Origin: Leclercia sp. LSNIH1
Lineage (GTDB): Bacteria; Pseudomonadota; Gammaproteobacteria; Enterobacterales; Enterobacteriaceae
Length of the DNA stretch: 64,000 nucleotides
Direction: 5' to 3'
Assembly (NCBI RefSeq): GCF_002902985.1
Contig: NZ_CP026167.1
Span: 2,976,001-3,040,000, forward strand
The translations under genes and the position numbers were made by a program. Numbering within the stretch: position 1 is the first letter of the stretch; every line of letters starts with the position of its first letter. Positions 28,362 through 36,912 of the stretch are shown piece after piece. The notes beneath the pieces are model-generated. The model was not told the origin of the DNA. It did no database searches and was given only the letters and a program-made list of their open reading frames with translations.

Positions 28362-29150
28362 TTAATAACCTGATGCGCCGGTAGTGGGGAGTGCATTGCC
28401 CCGCGCCAGGGCGATGGCTTCGCGTGAGGCGCGGCCAAGTTGCATGACATCGTTCGCCGGGGTGACAAACTGGAAACCTTCGCTAATGCGCCGGGCGGCA
28501 GCCTCACCCGAGGTGCAAAAGATCCCGGCGATTTTATTCCACTGACGACACCGGCTGACGACCCGCTCGATGGCGGCCAGCATCTCAGGGTGACGGGATT
28601 CGGCGCTGGCGCTGCCGGTCAGGGTCAACGACAGATCGTTCGGGCCGATGAAGACCCCATCCAGTCCGTCGGTGGCAAGGATGGCATCCAGGTTCGCCAG
28701 CCCGTCACGGGTTTCGATCATCGCCAGGGTCAATATTTCGTCGTTGGCGTGCTGTGGATAATCCGCGCCACCGTAGAGCAGCCCCCGGGCAGGGCCAAAG
28801 GAGCGGTTGCCCAGCGGCGGATAGCGGCAGGCGGCCACAAAACGGCGAGCCTCTTCGGCCGTGGAGATCATCGGGCAGATAATGCCGTAGGCACCCGCAT
28901 CCAGCATGCGCATGATCTGCGCCGGATCGTTATCCTGCACCCGCACCAGCGGCACCGCCGGGGTAGCGGAGAGGGCCTGCAGCATGGAGAGCGCGCTGCC
29001 GAAGTCAATCATGCCGTGCTGAAGATCGACGGTGACCGCATCGAAACCCTGATGGCCGGCGAGCTCCGCGCTGTAGCCCGACGGGATGGCCAGCCAGCCG
29101 TTAATCATGGCGCTGCCGTCGGGCATTGCCTTGAGTCTGTTTTTACGCAT
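28362..29150 (-). CDS. HpcH/HpaI-family aldolase
   Basis: 262 residues, class II pyruvate aldolase. The catalytic His45 (DLQHGMIDF) and pyruvate-binding Arg70 (PLVRVQ) stand at the same numbers as in E. coli HpaI. The metal ligands are Glu146 (MIETRDG) and Asp172 (IGPNDLSL). Such enzymes cleave 4-hydroxy-2-oxo acids to pyruvate and an aldehyde. In this cluster it most likely does the carbon-carbon cleavage. The gene overlaps the hydrolase gene by 8 bases. Confidence 0.88.
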   Translation of the reverse strand: MRKNRLKAMPDGSAMINGWLAIPSGYSAELAGHQGFDAVTVDLQHGMIDFGSALSMLQALSATPAVPLVRVQDNDPAQIMRMLDAGAYGIICPMISTAEEARRFVAACRYPPLGNRSFGPARGLLYGGADYPQHANDEILTLAMIETRDGLANLDAILATDGLDGVFIGPNDLSLTLTGSASAESRHPEMLAAIERVVSRCRQWNKIAGIFCTSGEAAARRISEGFQFVTPANDVMQLGRASREAIALARGNALPTTGASGY

Positions 29151-29859
29151 CTAAACACTCCTGGATCCAGTGACGTAGCGGGTGAGCAACCTCATCCGGC
29201 GCTTCCAGCAGGGTGAAATGTCCGGCTGAGGCGAGGGTGACAAGCGTCGCCTGAGGCGCACTCTCAATAACCCGCTGGTGGTGAGACGGCGTGCAGATGG
29301 GATCGTGCAGGCCGTTGATAACAACGATGGGGCAGGCGAGGGCCGGGAGCGCCCCGCGATTGTCCCGCCGGGTAATAGCGATTTCAGTCTGCGTCGCCAG
29401 GGTGTCGGGCCCGCACTCCCCGGCCATCTGGCAAATCAGATCGTGCAGGGCGGCATCCTGCGTGCGCGTTGGGGCAACGTATTTCGGCCACAGGCTGGCG
29501 GAGAGCCAACTCATTACACCCTGCTGTCGCGCCACGCGCACCGCCTCGCGTCGGGAAGCCGCATTTTCTGGCGCATCGGCAAGGGGATTGACCGACAGCA
29601 GCGCCAGCCCGGCGATACGCTGTGGCGCGTCGGCGACCATCTGCAGGGCCACAATCGCCCCCAGCGAAAAGCCAGCCAGCAGGAAGCGCGGCGGCAGTTC
29701 GCGCAGCAGGTTTCGCGAGGCGTCTGCCGCCGACGTCGCGTCGGTCAGCGTAATGCAGAGCACGTCAGAGAGGTTGAGCCTGTCAAGCAGCGGCTGCCAG
29801 AGACGCGCGTTACAGAGCGTGCCGCTAATCAGCACCAGCGGCAGGGCGTGATTATCCAC
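29143..29859 (-). CDS. Alpha/beta hydrolase
   Basis: 238 residues. Nucleophile elbow GFSLGA with Ser65, then an Asp in NGLHDPIC and a His in AGHFTLLE near residue 219: a complete Ser-Asp-His triad. The oxyanion region is ISGTLCN. It could open a lactone or cut an ester in the pathway of the surrounding genes, and resembles enol-lactonases and BioH-like esterases. It overlaps the aldolase gene by 8 bases. Confidence 0.82.
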   Translation of the reverse strand: MDNHALPLVLISGTLCNARLWQPLLDRLNLSDVLCITLTDATSAADASRNLLRELPPRFLLAGFSLGAIVALQMVADAPQRIAGLALLSVNPLADAPENAASRREAVRVARQQGVMSWLSASLWPKYVAPTRTQDAALHDLICQMAGECGPDTLATQTEIAITRRDNRGALPALACPIVVINGLHDPICTPSHHQRVIESAPQATLVTLASAGHFTLLEAPDEVAHPLRHWIQECLDA

Positions 29860-29870
29860 AATCTTACTCC

Positions 29871-30635
29871 TCAGGTTGCGGTCCAGCCGCCGTCGACCAT
29901 CAGCGCGCTGCCGGTGATCATCGCTGCGGCGCCGGAGGCCAGGAACACCACCGGACCCATCACATCTTCGACGGTACCGGTGCGTCCGAGCTTGATATTC
30001 TCCAGCACGTAGTGGCGAAAGGCCGGGTCGGCCAGCGACGATGCGGTCAGCGCCGTCTCAATAAAGGTCGGGCAGAGGGTATTAACCCGGATCCCCGCCT
30101 CGCCAAGCTCCAGCGCCATGGCTTTGGTTAACCCTTCCAGCGCAAATTTCGACGCGCAGTAGACGCTGCGCTTAGGGCCGCCGACATGCCCCATCTGGGA
30201 GGAGATGTGGATGATCGAGCCTGCTATTCGCTCCTCACGCATCCGGGCGGCGATCCGCTGGCTGACAAAAAAGGTCGCCCGCAGGTTGAGCGCCATCACC
30301 GCATCAAAGTTCGCCTCGCTGACCGTCAGAAACGGTTCGTGGCGAGCCAGCCCGGCGCTGTTGACCAGAATGTCGAAGGCGGGCAGGGCTTCGGTGACGG
30401 CCTCCACCTGGGCGACATCGGTGATATCCAGCACCACCGGACGCAGCAGCAGCCCGCGTTCGGCGGCGAGGGTGGCAGCCGCATCCAGCGCCTGGCGATC
30501 CCTGGCGGCAATCCACACCTCTGCGCCACTCTGCGCCAGGGCGACAGCGCAGGCGAATCCCAGCCCGCGGGAGCCGCCCGTCACCAGGGCTCGCTTTCCC
30601 TGCAGGCCGAAGGAGGGCATCTCAGGAAACGCCAT
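29871..30635 (-). CDS. SDR-family NAD(P) oxidoreductase
   Basis: 254 residues, classical short-chain dehydrogenase. Cofactor motif TGGSRGLG (19-26), NSAG (92-95), catalytic Ser145/146, Tyr159 and Lys163 (YCASK). It is close in style to gluconate 5-dehydrogenase and 3-oxoacyl-ACP reductase members. In the cluster it would interconvert a secondary alcohol and a ketone. It lies between the HisD-like gene (3-base gap) and the hydrolase (11-base gap). Confidence 0.88.
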   Translation of the reverse strand: MAFPEMPSFGLQGKRALVTGGSRGLGFACAVALAQSGAEVWIAARDRQALDAAATLAAERGLLLRPVVLDITDVAQVEAVTEALPAFDILVNSAGLARHEPFLTVSEANFDAVMALNLRATFFVSQRIAARMREERIAGSIIHISSQMGHVGGPKRSVYCASKFALEGLTKAMALELGEAGIRVNTLCPTFIETALTASSLADPAFRHYVLENIKLGRTGTVEDVMGPVVFLASGAAAMITGSALMVDGGWTAT

Positions 30636-30638
30636 GAC

Positions 30639-31961
30639 TTACACCTTCTCTCTGATCGGCGCCGGGGTGGCGTAAGGCACCTCCACCTGGCCGTAGCGGC
30701 GGACGCGGATATTGGCCTGCTCAGCATGTCCGGCGAAGCCTTCCAGCAGCGAGAGGCGCGAGCAGTAGCTGCCGATCTCGGTGGTGGCTTCATCGCTGAG
30801 GACTTTCTGCCAGGTGCAGGTTTTCATGAATTTCCCCACCCACAGGCCGCCGGTGTAACGCGCCGCTTTTTGCGTGGGCAGCGTGTGGTTGGTGCCGATC
30901 ACCTTATCGCCATAGGCAACGTTGGTGCGCGGGCCGAGGAACAGAGCGCCGAAGTTAGTCATGTTGGCCAGGAACCAGTCGTCCCGGGCGGTCATGACCT
31001 GAACATGCTCAGAGGCGATGCGGTCGGCTTCCGCGAGCATCTCTTCGTAGCTGTCGCAGACGATGATCTCCCCATAATCGCGCCACGCCTGGCGGGCGAT
31101 ATCAGCGGTGGGCAGTTTTTCCAGCAGACGATCGATCTCGCGCAGCGTCTCTTTGGCAAGGGCCATCGAGTTGGTCAGCAGAATGGCAGGCGTGGTCACA
31201 CCATGCTCGGCCTGTCCCAGCAGGTCGGTAGCACACATTTCGGCGTCAACGGTGTCGTCGGCAATGACCAGCGTCTCCGTCGGACCGGCAAAGAGGTCAA
31301 TCCCGACCCGGCCAAAGAGCTGGCGTTTGGCCTCCGCCACAAAAGCGTTACCAGGCCCGACCAGCATATCGACCGGCGAGAGCGAATCGGTGCCCAGCGC
31401 CATCGCGCCGATGGCCTGAATCCCTCCCAGCGCATAAATTTCCGTGGCGCCGGCCATTTTTTGCGCCGCGACGATTGCGGGTGCCGGTTCGCCGCCGAAC
31501 GGCGGCGCGCAGCTCACGATGCGGGAACAGCCCGCCACGTTGGCGGTGATAATCGACATATGCGCTGAGGCCAGCAGGGGATATTTCCCGCCCGGGACAT
31601 AACACCCCACCGCATTGATGGGAATGTTTTTATGCCCGAGAATCACCCCCGGACGGGTTTCAATTTCCAGATCCCGCAGACATTCTTTTTGAGCGCGGGC
31701 GAAATTAAAGACCTGCTCCTGCGCAAATTCGATATCGTGAATATCCTGGCGGCTTAATTTATTGATACAGGCATTAATTTCCGCGTCGCTCAGGCGATAA
31801 TCCTGACGGTCATAGCGATCAAACTTAATGGATAATTCGCGGATGGCTTTATTACCGCGTTTTTCAATATCCGCCAGGATTAGCTCTACCGTTTCCCTTA
31901 TTTGACGCTGCGCATCCTGACGTTCCTGAACCGGTTTACTGGTTTTAAGCATATAAGCCAC
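30639..31961 (-). CDS. HisD-family dehydrogenase, copy 1 (not histidine biosynthesis)
   Basis: 440 residues. All active-site residues of histidinol dehydrogenase are kept: Gln250 and His253 (QAEH), Glu318-His319, Asp352, His359 (TNHTLPT), His412 (GHAEQ). So a zinc-dependent NAD+ oxidation of a primary alcohol through the aldehyde to the acid is expected. The gene is far from a his operon and sits in a catabolic operon, as do HpsN-type dihydroxypropanesulfonate dehydrogenases. A paralogue lies on the divergent arm at 36912-38222. The real substrate is unknown. Confidence 0.85.
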   Translation of the reverse strand: MAYMLKTSKPVQERQDAQRQIRETVELILADIEKRGNKAIRELSIKFDRYDRQDYRLSDAEINACINKLSRQDIHDIEFAQEQVFNFARAQKECLRDLEIETRPGVILGHKNIPINAVGCYVPGGKYPLLASAHMSIITANVAGCSRIVSCAPPFGGEPAPAIVAAQKMAGATEIYALGGIQAIGAMALGTDSLSPVDMLVGPGNAFVAEAKRQLFGRVGIDLFAGPTETLVIADDTVDAEMCATDLLGQAEHGVTTPAILLTNSMALAKETLREIDRLLEKLPTADIARQAWRDYGEIIVCDSYEEMLAEADRIASEHVQVMTARDDWFLANMTNFGALFLGPRTNVAYGDKVIGTNHTLPTQKAARYTGGLWVGKFMKTCTWQKVLSDEATTEIGSYCSRLSLLEGFAGHAEQANIRVRRYGQVEVPYATPAPIREKV

Positions 31962-32034
31962 AATCTCTTCCTCGCATAATTAAGATGACAACTATCCTCC
32001 CGGCGGGCCGGGATAAATGTTTGGGTGATAAATA

Positions 32035-33273
32035 TTACTGGTCGCGCGCGGGCGCGAGTGGGGCGTTAAGGGATAATTCCGCAGACGGCGGCGTTTTACG
32101 GCTATTCACCCAGCGCACGGAGAGCGGGGTGGCAATGGCCGCGATAACCGACAGGGCAGCAATAAAGAGATAGCCGGACGACAGATTAATGTGCTGCATC
32201 ATCACGCCCATGATCACCGGCCCGGCAAACATGCCGCAGGAGTAAATGGTCTGGAACAGACCCATGCGCGTGGACTGCTCATCAGAGGTGGTATTGACCA
32301 CGCTCAGGGACATAAAGGCCGCGAACGCCATCCCGAAGGAGAAGCCCGCCAGCGCCTGTAACAGATAGATGACATACATATTGCTGGTGAAGGGGATGCC
32401 TAAGGTCGACACCACCTGTAGGACAATGCCCAGCACCGCCGTCTTCATCAGCCCAAGGCGCTGATAAAAGAGGCTGCTGCAAAGGGCGATGGCGAGAGCG
32501 TAGAAGATCAGATGGATGTTACTCAGCAGGGTTAAGATCCCGGCACGCCCGCCTAACTGCTCGGCATAGATCGGCGTCAGCGTATCGCGGGTAGCAAAAG
32601 GCACCAGGATGACGAGGGTCGCCAGAATACCAATCAGCCACACCGAACGATCGGCCAGTTGCAGGCGGGCACCGGCGATACAGGCTTTCAGCGTCGGGGC
32701 TTTGACCGGATCGTGTACATCCTGGATGCGGGTGGTGAGAAGCAGCGCCACCAGCGCCGAGACGCAGGAGACGAAAAATGCGATGTTGTTCTCAAAATAG
32801 TGAATCAACAGGCCCCCGATGCAGTTGCCGAGAAACACCCCCAGCGGCCCCGCCAGCGCCAGAAAGGCCACCGCAGCAGGGGCATCTTTGCGGTCAAAAT
32901 AGCGAATAAAGAGAATGTTGTAGAGCACCCAGGTGGCAGCGGTGACCCCGTCAGCCGCCTTCGCCAGATAGAGGGTGAGGGCGTTAGGCTCCAGCCACGC
33001 CAGCGGCCAGGCGATAATCGGCAGGACCAGCGCCCCCTGGATAAAGATTTTTCGACTCTTCACCACATCGGAAACAATCCCCAGTGGAAAGCGGATCAGC
33101 AGCGTGGCGAGGCCGCTGGCCCCCATGATGATCCCCATCACCTGCGGCTCCATCCCCTGGTTGATCATCATCGGGGCCAGGAACGCATCAATGCTGTGAA
33201 TACAGATAAAAAACAACACGCTGATGATAAAAAAGAGCCGGGCTTCGGGTCGGCGTAACAGTGCTCGAAACAT
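32035..33273 (-). CDS. MFS transporter of the catabolic cluster
   Basis: 412 residues from the ATG at 33273, with AGAGG 9 bases upstream; an earlier in-frame start lacks an RBS. Twelve membrane spans with the MFS loop RFPLGIVSDVVKSRK after span 2. It is the first gene of the leftward arm, directly at the divergent operator region, and presumably imports the substrate of the pathway. The next gene follows after 73 bases, where a weak hairpin (31997-32012) may tune expression. Confidence 0.86.
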   Translation of the reverse strand: MFRALLRRPEARLFFIISVLFFICIHSIDAFLAPMMINQGMEPQVMGIIMGASGLATLLIRFPLGIVSDVVKSRKIFIQGALVLPIIAWPLAWLEPNALTLYLAKAADGVTAATWVLYNILFIRYFDRKDAPAAVAFLALAGPLGVFLGNCIGGLLIHYFENNIAFFVSCVSALVALLLTTRIQDVHDPVKAPTLKACIAGARLQLADRSVWLIGILATLVILVPFATRDTLTPIYAEQLGGRAGILTLLSNIHLIFYALAIALCSSLFYQRLGLMKTAVLGIVLQVVSTLGIPFTSNMYVIYLLQALAGFSFGMAFAAFMSLSVVNTTSDEQSTRMGLFQTIYSCGMFAGPVIMGVMMQHINLSSGYLFIAALSVIAAIATPLSVRWVNSRKTPPSAELSLNAPLAPARDQ

Positions 33274-33390
33274 GGTTGTGAACCTCTTAAAACGTAATGG
33301 GTTAAAACCAGTCAAGTACAACGTTTACCGGCTCAATCCCTTTGGATACTGACCAGGCTGCCCGGTACAATTGACGGCGTGAATATTGCT

Positions 33391-33406
33391 CTGCATACGT
33401 ATTCAA
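33391..33406. promoter_or_regulatory. Probable LacI-family operator 1
   Basis: CTGCATACGTATTCAA is an imperfect palindrome related to the operator at 33481. Together they suggest a consensus TTGCATACGYATGCAA with the central CG typical for LacI/GalR regulators. Confidence 0.7.
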
Positions 33407-33480
33407 AAATTGAAGTTACGAAAAGGTTTCAGATTTGTAAAGGTAGTTTATCACCATTGTGAAAAAAATAATTTAGGCTG

Positions 33481-33496
33481 TTGCATACGCATGCAA
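33481..33496. promoter_or_regulatory. Probable LacI-family operator 2
   Basis: TTGCATACGCATGCAA is a nearly perfect palindrome. Its centre is 90 bp from that of operator 1, so looping or cooperative control of both divergent promoters is plausible. Confidence 0.75.
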
Positions 33497-33603
33497 ACAT
33501 GGTGTAAGTATAAAAAGTACCCGCTTCCTGCGGCGCGGTGACAGGGAATAGCCCTGCCACAAGTGCCGATGAGGGGAGTCACAGGGATAAGGAACTCACG
33601 GTA

Positions 33604-34674
33604 ATGAAACGTAAGACTTTTACAGCGGTGACCTCTCAACAGGTGGCGCAGCTGGCGGGAGTATCACAATCGGCGGTGTCCCGCACCTTCACGCCGGGGG
33701 CGAGCATCTCACCGGCAACGCGTGAGAAGGTGCTCAAGGCGGCGCGTGAGCTGGGCTATCGGCCTAACGCCATCGCCCGCTCGCTTAACACGGCCCGCTC
33801 ACGGATCATCGGCGTGGTGATCTCCTATTTTGATAACCAGTTTTATCCCCAGGTGCTTGAGGCGCTGGCGCAAAAGCTGGACACCCTTAACTATCACCTG
33901 CTGCTGTTTGTCGGCGATCGCGACGGGAACGTTGACCGGATTTTCGACCAGATCATGCAGTATCGGGTAGACGGCATTGTGCTGGCTTCGGTCACCCTGT
34001 CGCTTGACCTCTCCCAGGAGTGCCTTGCCGCCGGGATCCCGGTGGTGCTGTTTAACCGCAGCGAAGAGAGCGGAATGGCGTCGAGCGTCAACAGCAATAA
34101 CGAGGCGGCATCCCGCCAGATTGCCGAATTTTTACTGGCGGCAGGACATAAACGCTTTGCCTACGTAGGAGGGGTGGCGGACTCGTCCGTCAACATCGCC
34201 CGTCAGCGCGGGTATTTGCAGGCTTTGCAGGAGCAGGGCATTGAGGATGTCCGGGTGGTGAACGGCAATTACGATGCCCAGGAGACGGCCCGAGCGGCCT
34301 ATGCGCTCTTCTCCGCATCCCCCGCGCCGGACGCCATTTTTGTCGCCAATGACCATATGGCGGTGATCGTCATGGATGTGGCGCGCTACGAGTTTGGCCT
34401 GCGCATCCCGGAAGATGTCTCCATTGTGGGATATGACGACATCGGCCCCTCCGGCTGGGCTTCCTATGCATTAACCTCCGCGTCACAGCCCGTCGAGGCG
34501 ATGGTCAGCGCCACGGTGGAACTCCTGATGAAGCAGATCGACAGCGGTACGATCGAGCCTGAACAAATTACCGTGCCGGGAAAACTGGTGGTACGCCACT
34601 CCGCACGCCGACCGCATGCGGGGGCTATCGACGCCGAGGGTTATTACATGTTCCAGACGCAGGAGGACAAATGA
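33604..34674 (+). CDS. LacI/GalR-family repressor of the cluster
   Basis: 356 residues from the ATG at 33604; an upstream in-frame start is not supported by an RBS. Helix-turn-helix with SQQVAQLAGVSQSAVSRTF, hinge helix ARSLNTARSRIIGVV, then a periplasmic-binding-protein-like effector domain (ANDHMAVIVMDVAR, VGYDDI). The gene is the first of the rightward arm and faces the transporter gene across two matching palindromes, so it likely controls both arms. It overlaps the next gene by 4 bases. Confidence 0.9.
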   Translation: MKRKTFTAVTSQQVAQLAGVSQSAVSRTFTPGASISPATREKVLKAARELGYRPNAIARSLNTARSRIIGVVISYFDNQFYPQVLEALAQKLDTLNYHLLLFVGDRDGNVDRIFDQIMQYRVDGIVLASVTLSLDLSQECLAAGIPVVLFNRSEESGMASSVNSNNEAASRQIAEFLLAAGHKRFAYVGGVADSSVNIARQRGYLQALQEQGIEDVRVVNGNYDAQETARAAYALFSASPAPDAIFVANDHMAVIVMDVARYEFGLRIPEDVSIVGYDDIGPSGWASYALTSASQPVEAMVSATVELLMKQIDSGTIEPEQITVPGKLVVRHSARRPHAGAIDAEGYYMFQTQEDK

Positions 34675-35642
34675 GCAGATTGCCGGGCTTCAGCCCTCAG
34701 TTCGATTCCATCCAACAGTTTATTCTCACCCTGACGCATGTGGTCTGGGAACAAAAGGATATCGGCCAGCTTGCCGACTTCTACGCTACGCCGGTGGTCT
34801 TTATCACCCCGGAAAAACAGCTGACCGATCTGCCGCAGTTTATGCGCCTGACCCTGGAGGCGATGCACAGCTTTCCCCAGCGCACCGTGCTGACCGAGGA
34901 CATTCTGGCGACCGAGAATCCCGGTAATGAGTACTACGCCGCCCAGCGTACCATCGCCTGCATTCGCCATATGGGCGAAGGCTTCTTCGGCGCACCCAGC
35001 GGCAAAACCCTCTGGGTGCGCACCTGGGCCGACCGTATCTGTGCCGACGGCGCGGTGCGCCAGGAGTGGCTTTTGCAGGACAGAGCGGCGATTGTCGCTC
35101 AGCTCGGACTTAACGTGCAGGAATTTGCGCGCAATCTGGCGGGCATGCAGGAGCAGCTGGGTATTCCCCGGGCAACCGCCGAAACGCTGGACGCCCGCTG
35201 GTCGGGTGGCCCGGAGGGGGATGATGTCGAAGGGCCGATTGCCGGGGTAGTGGAGCGCTATCTCACCATGTGGGCGGGCGGGAACAGCGGCACCGTGCCG
35301 GGTCTGTATCATCCTGCCGCCACGCTCTATGCGCCGGGCCACTGCAGCGGCACGGGAGAGCAGGAGATTGCCGCGCTACTGTCGGGATACCGCGCCTCCT
35401 TTGCCGACAGCGAAGTGCAGCTGCACCACCTTATCGTGCGCCGGGACCCTGGCGAGCCGGTGCGCATTTCGCTGCGCTGGTCGCTCCTCACCTGGCACGA
35501 CGGGTATGGCAAGTTTGGCGTGCCGACCCGTAAACCGGTATCGATCACTGGTATCAGTCAGCTTGAATTACGCGATGGTTTAATTATTCGCGAATATCTT
35601 GGTATTGATGAATTAGCTATCTGGTCGCAAATCGTGAATTAA
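34671..35642 (+). CDS. Tandem SnoaL-like (NTF2-fold) protein 1
   Basis: 323 residues with two SnoaL-type domains (about 13-150 and 190-320). Each ends in the family motif with an acidic residue: QEWLLQDRAAIVAQLGL (Asp137) and REYLGIDELAIWSQI (Asp313). SnoaL-like proteins act as cyclases, hydratases, isomerases or epoxide hydrolases on small oxygenated substrates. There is no signal peptide. It shares the GYGKFGVPTRKP segment with the next protein (GYGKLGKPTGKR), so both are paralogues. It overlaps the repressor gene by 4 bases. Confidence 0.75.
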   Translation: MSRLPGFSPQFDSIQQFILTLTHVVWEQKDIGQLADFYATPVVFITPEKQLTDLPQFMRLTLEAMHSFPQRTVLTEDILATENPGNEYYAAQRTIACIRHMGEGFFGAPSGKTLWVRTWADRICADGAVRQEWLLQDRAAIVAQLGLNVQEFARNLAGMQEQLGIPRATAETLDARWSGGPEGDDVEGPIAGVVERYLTMWAGGNSGTVPGLYHPAATLYAPGHCSGTGEQEIAALLSGYRASFADSEVQLHHLIVRRDPGEPVRISLRWSLLTWHDGYGKFGVPTRKPVSITGISQLELRDGLIIREYLGIDELAIWSQIVN

Positions 35643-35643
35643 C

Positions 35644-35710
35644 CGGAGGTCCGCCTCCGCTATATTTCTTACCTGAACGATTTTGAATCCGCCGCAATAA
35701 ATATTGCGGC
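35644..35710. other. Two hairpins between the SnoaL-like genes
   Basis: CGGAGG/CCTCCG (35644-35659) follows the first gene's stop, and GCCGCAAT/ATTGCGGC (35691-35710) lies 60 bases before the next start. Neither has a long T-run. They may set differential expression or mRNA stability in the operon. Confidence 0.45.
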
Positions 35711-35772
35711 TCCATTCTCCATCCATTCCGGGTGCGGGATCGTATTGTCTGAAAACAGAAGCAGGGGTTTAT

Positions 35773-36912
35773 ATGTCTTCAACTGAAGCAACAAATAAAG
35801 CACCAGCCGTACCTGAAAAAAATAATAAGCTCACCCGTGATGAACCGGTATTACAGGTTGAGCGTCGCGACTTTATTGATTTAGTGCCGGAGAAACGTCC
35901 GCGGGCGCAATCATTACGTGGGTTCGATGAGTGTTATACCGATATTGTCGATTATATTGTCCGCTGCACCCATAAAATATGGGATGAACGCGACGTGGGG
36001 TTAATTTACACCCACTATACGCACAACTGCGTCTTATATAACGCGCTGGGTACTCTCTATACCCGCGAGCAGGTAGTGCAGGATACGCTGCAACGCCTGG
36101 TGGCTTTTCCGGAGCGCCGCGGCATGGCGACCCAGGTGATCTGGAACGGTAACGACGTGGACGGTTTTTACACCTCGCACCTGGTGACCGGCAGCGGGCG
36201 GCATACCCAGTTCAGCCACCTCGGCAAACCGACTAACCGAACGTTCGTCACCCGCACCGTGGCCGACTGCATGATCCACGAGAACAAGATCTATCGCGAG
36301 TGGGTGGTGAGCGACAACATGTCGCTGATGAAGCAGCTGGGACTGAACACCGATGAAATCGCCTTCAACATGGCGAAAGAGCAGTTCGACAAGGGCTTTC
36401 GCGTTACCGATATCGGTGAAAACGGCCGCATGCTGGGGCAGTATCCGCCGGAGATGGTCTGCGATGTCTCCATCGCCCATACCGACACCGAAGAGCAGTG
36501 CCTGCGCTGGATGCACGAAATCTATAACCGCCGGATGCTCGGCAAGATCAAAGAGGTCTACGCGCCGAACGTTCAGTGGCACGGCCCGCTGATGAAAGAG
36601 CTGTACGGCACGGCATCGGTGACGCACCAGACTCTGGCCCTGATCGGCATGATCCCTGACGGCGCCTGGCTGCCGCAGCACATCTGCTCCAACCCGTGCG
36701 ACGAAGGCGGCACGAAAGTAGCGATACGCTGGATCATCGAGGGCCACCACCTGGGCTACGGCAAGCTGGGTAAACCGACCGGTAAACGTCTGTTCGTGAT
36801 GGGGATGTCTCACTACCACATTATCAACGGCAAAATTGTCGACGAGTGGGTGCTTTACGATCACCTGGCGCTGCTGGCACAAATCAAACTGGGTCAAATG
36901 GAGGAAGCATAA
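35773..36912 (+). CDS. Tandem SnoaL-like (NTF2-fold) protein 2
   Basis: 379 residues from the ATG at 35773 (AGGGG upstream). After a polar N-terminal tail of about 50 residues come two SnoaL-type domains with the motifs REWVVSDNMSLMKQLGL (Asp181) and DEWVLYDHLALLAQIKL (Asp363). It is a paralogue of the upstream protein, which suggests a heteromer or two similar reactions. The stop overlaps the start of the second HisD-family gene (TAATG). Confidence 0.75.
   Translation: MSSTEATNKAPAVPEKNNKLTRDEPVLQVERRDFIDLVPEKRPRAQSLRGFDECYTDIVDYIVRCTHKIWDERDVGLIYTHYTHNCVLYNALGTLYTREQVVQDTLQRLVAFPERRGMATQVIWNGNDVDGFYTSHLVTGSGRHTQFSHLGKPTNRTFVTRTVADCMIHENKIYREWVVSDNMSLMKQLGLNTDEIAFNMAKEQFDKGFRVTDIGENGRMLGQYPPEMVCDVSIAHTDTEEQCLRWMHEIYNRRMLGKIKEVYAPNVQWHGPLMKELYGTASVTHQTLALIGMIPDGAWLPQHICSNPCDEGGTKVAIRWIIEGHHLGYGKLGKPTGKRLFVMGMSHYHIINGKIVDEWVLYDHLALLAQIKLGQMEEA

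Noticed and set aside
30186..31568. A 460-codon + strand frame opposite the SDR and HisD-like genes
   Set aside because: Crosses two well-supported genes on the other strand and has no domain signature.
36846..36911. Longer N-terminus for the second HisD-like protein
   Set aside because: The extension would lie inside the SnoaL-like gene in another frame; the TAATG overlap with GGAGGAAG gives a better start at 36912.
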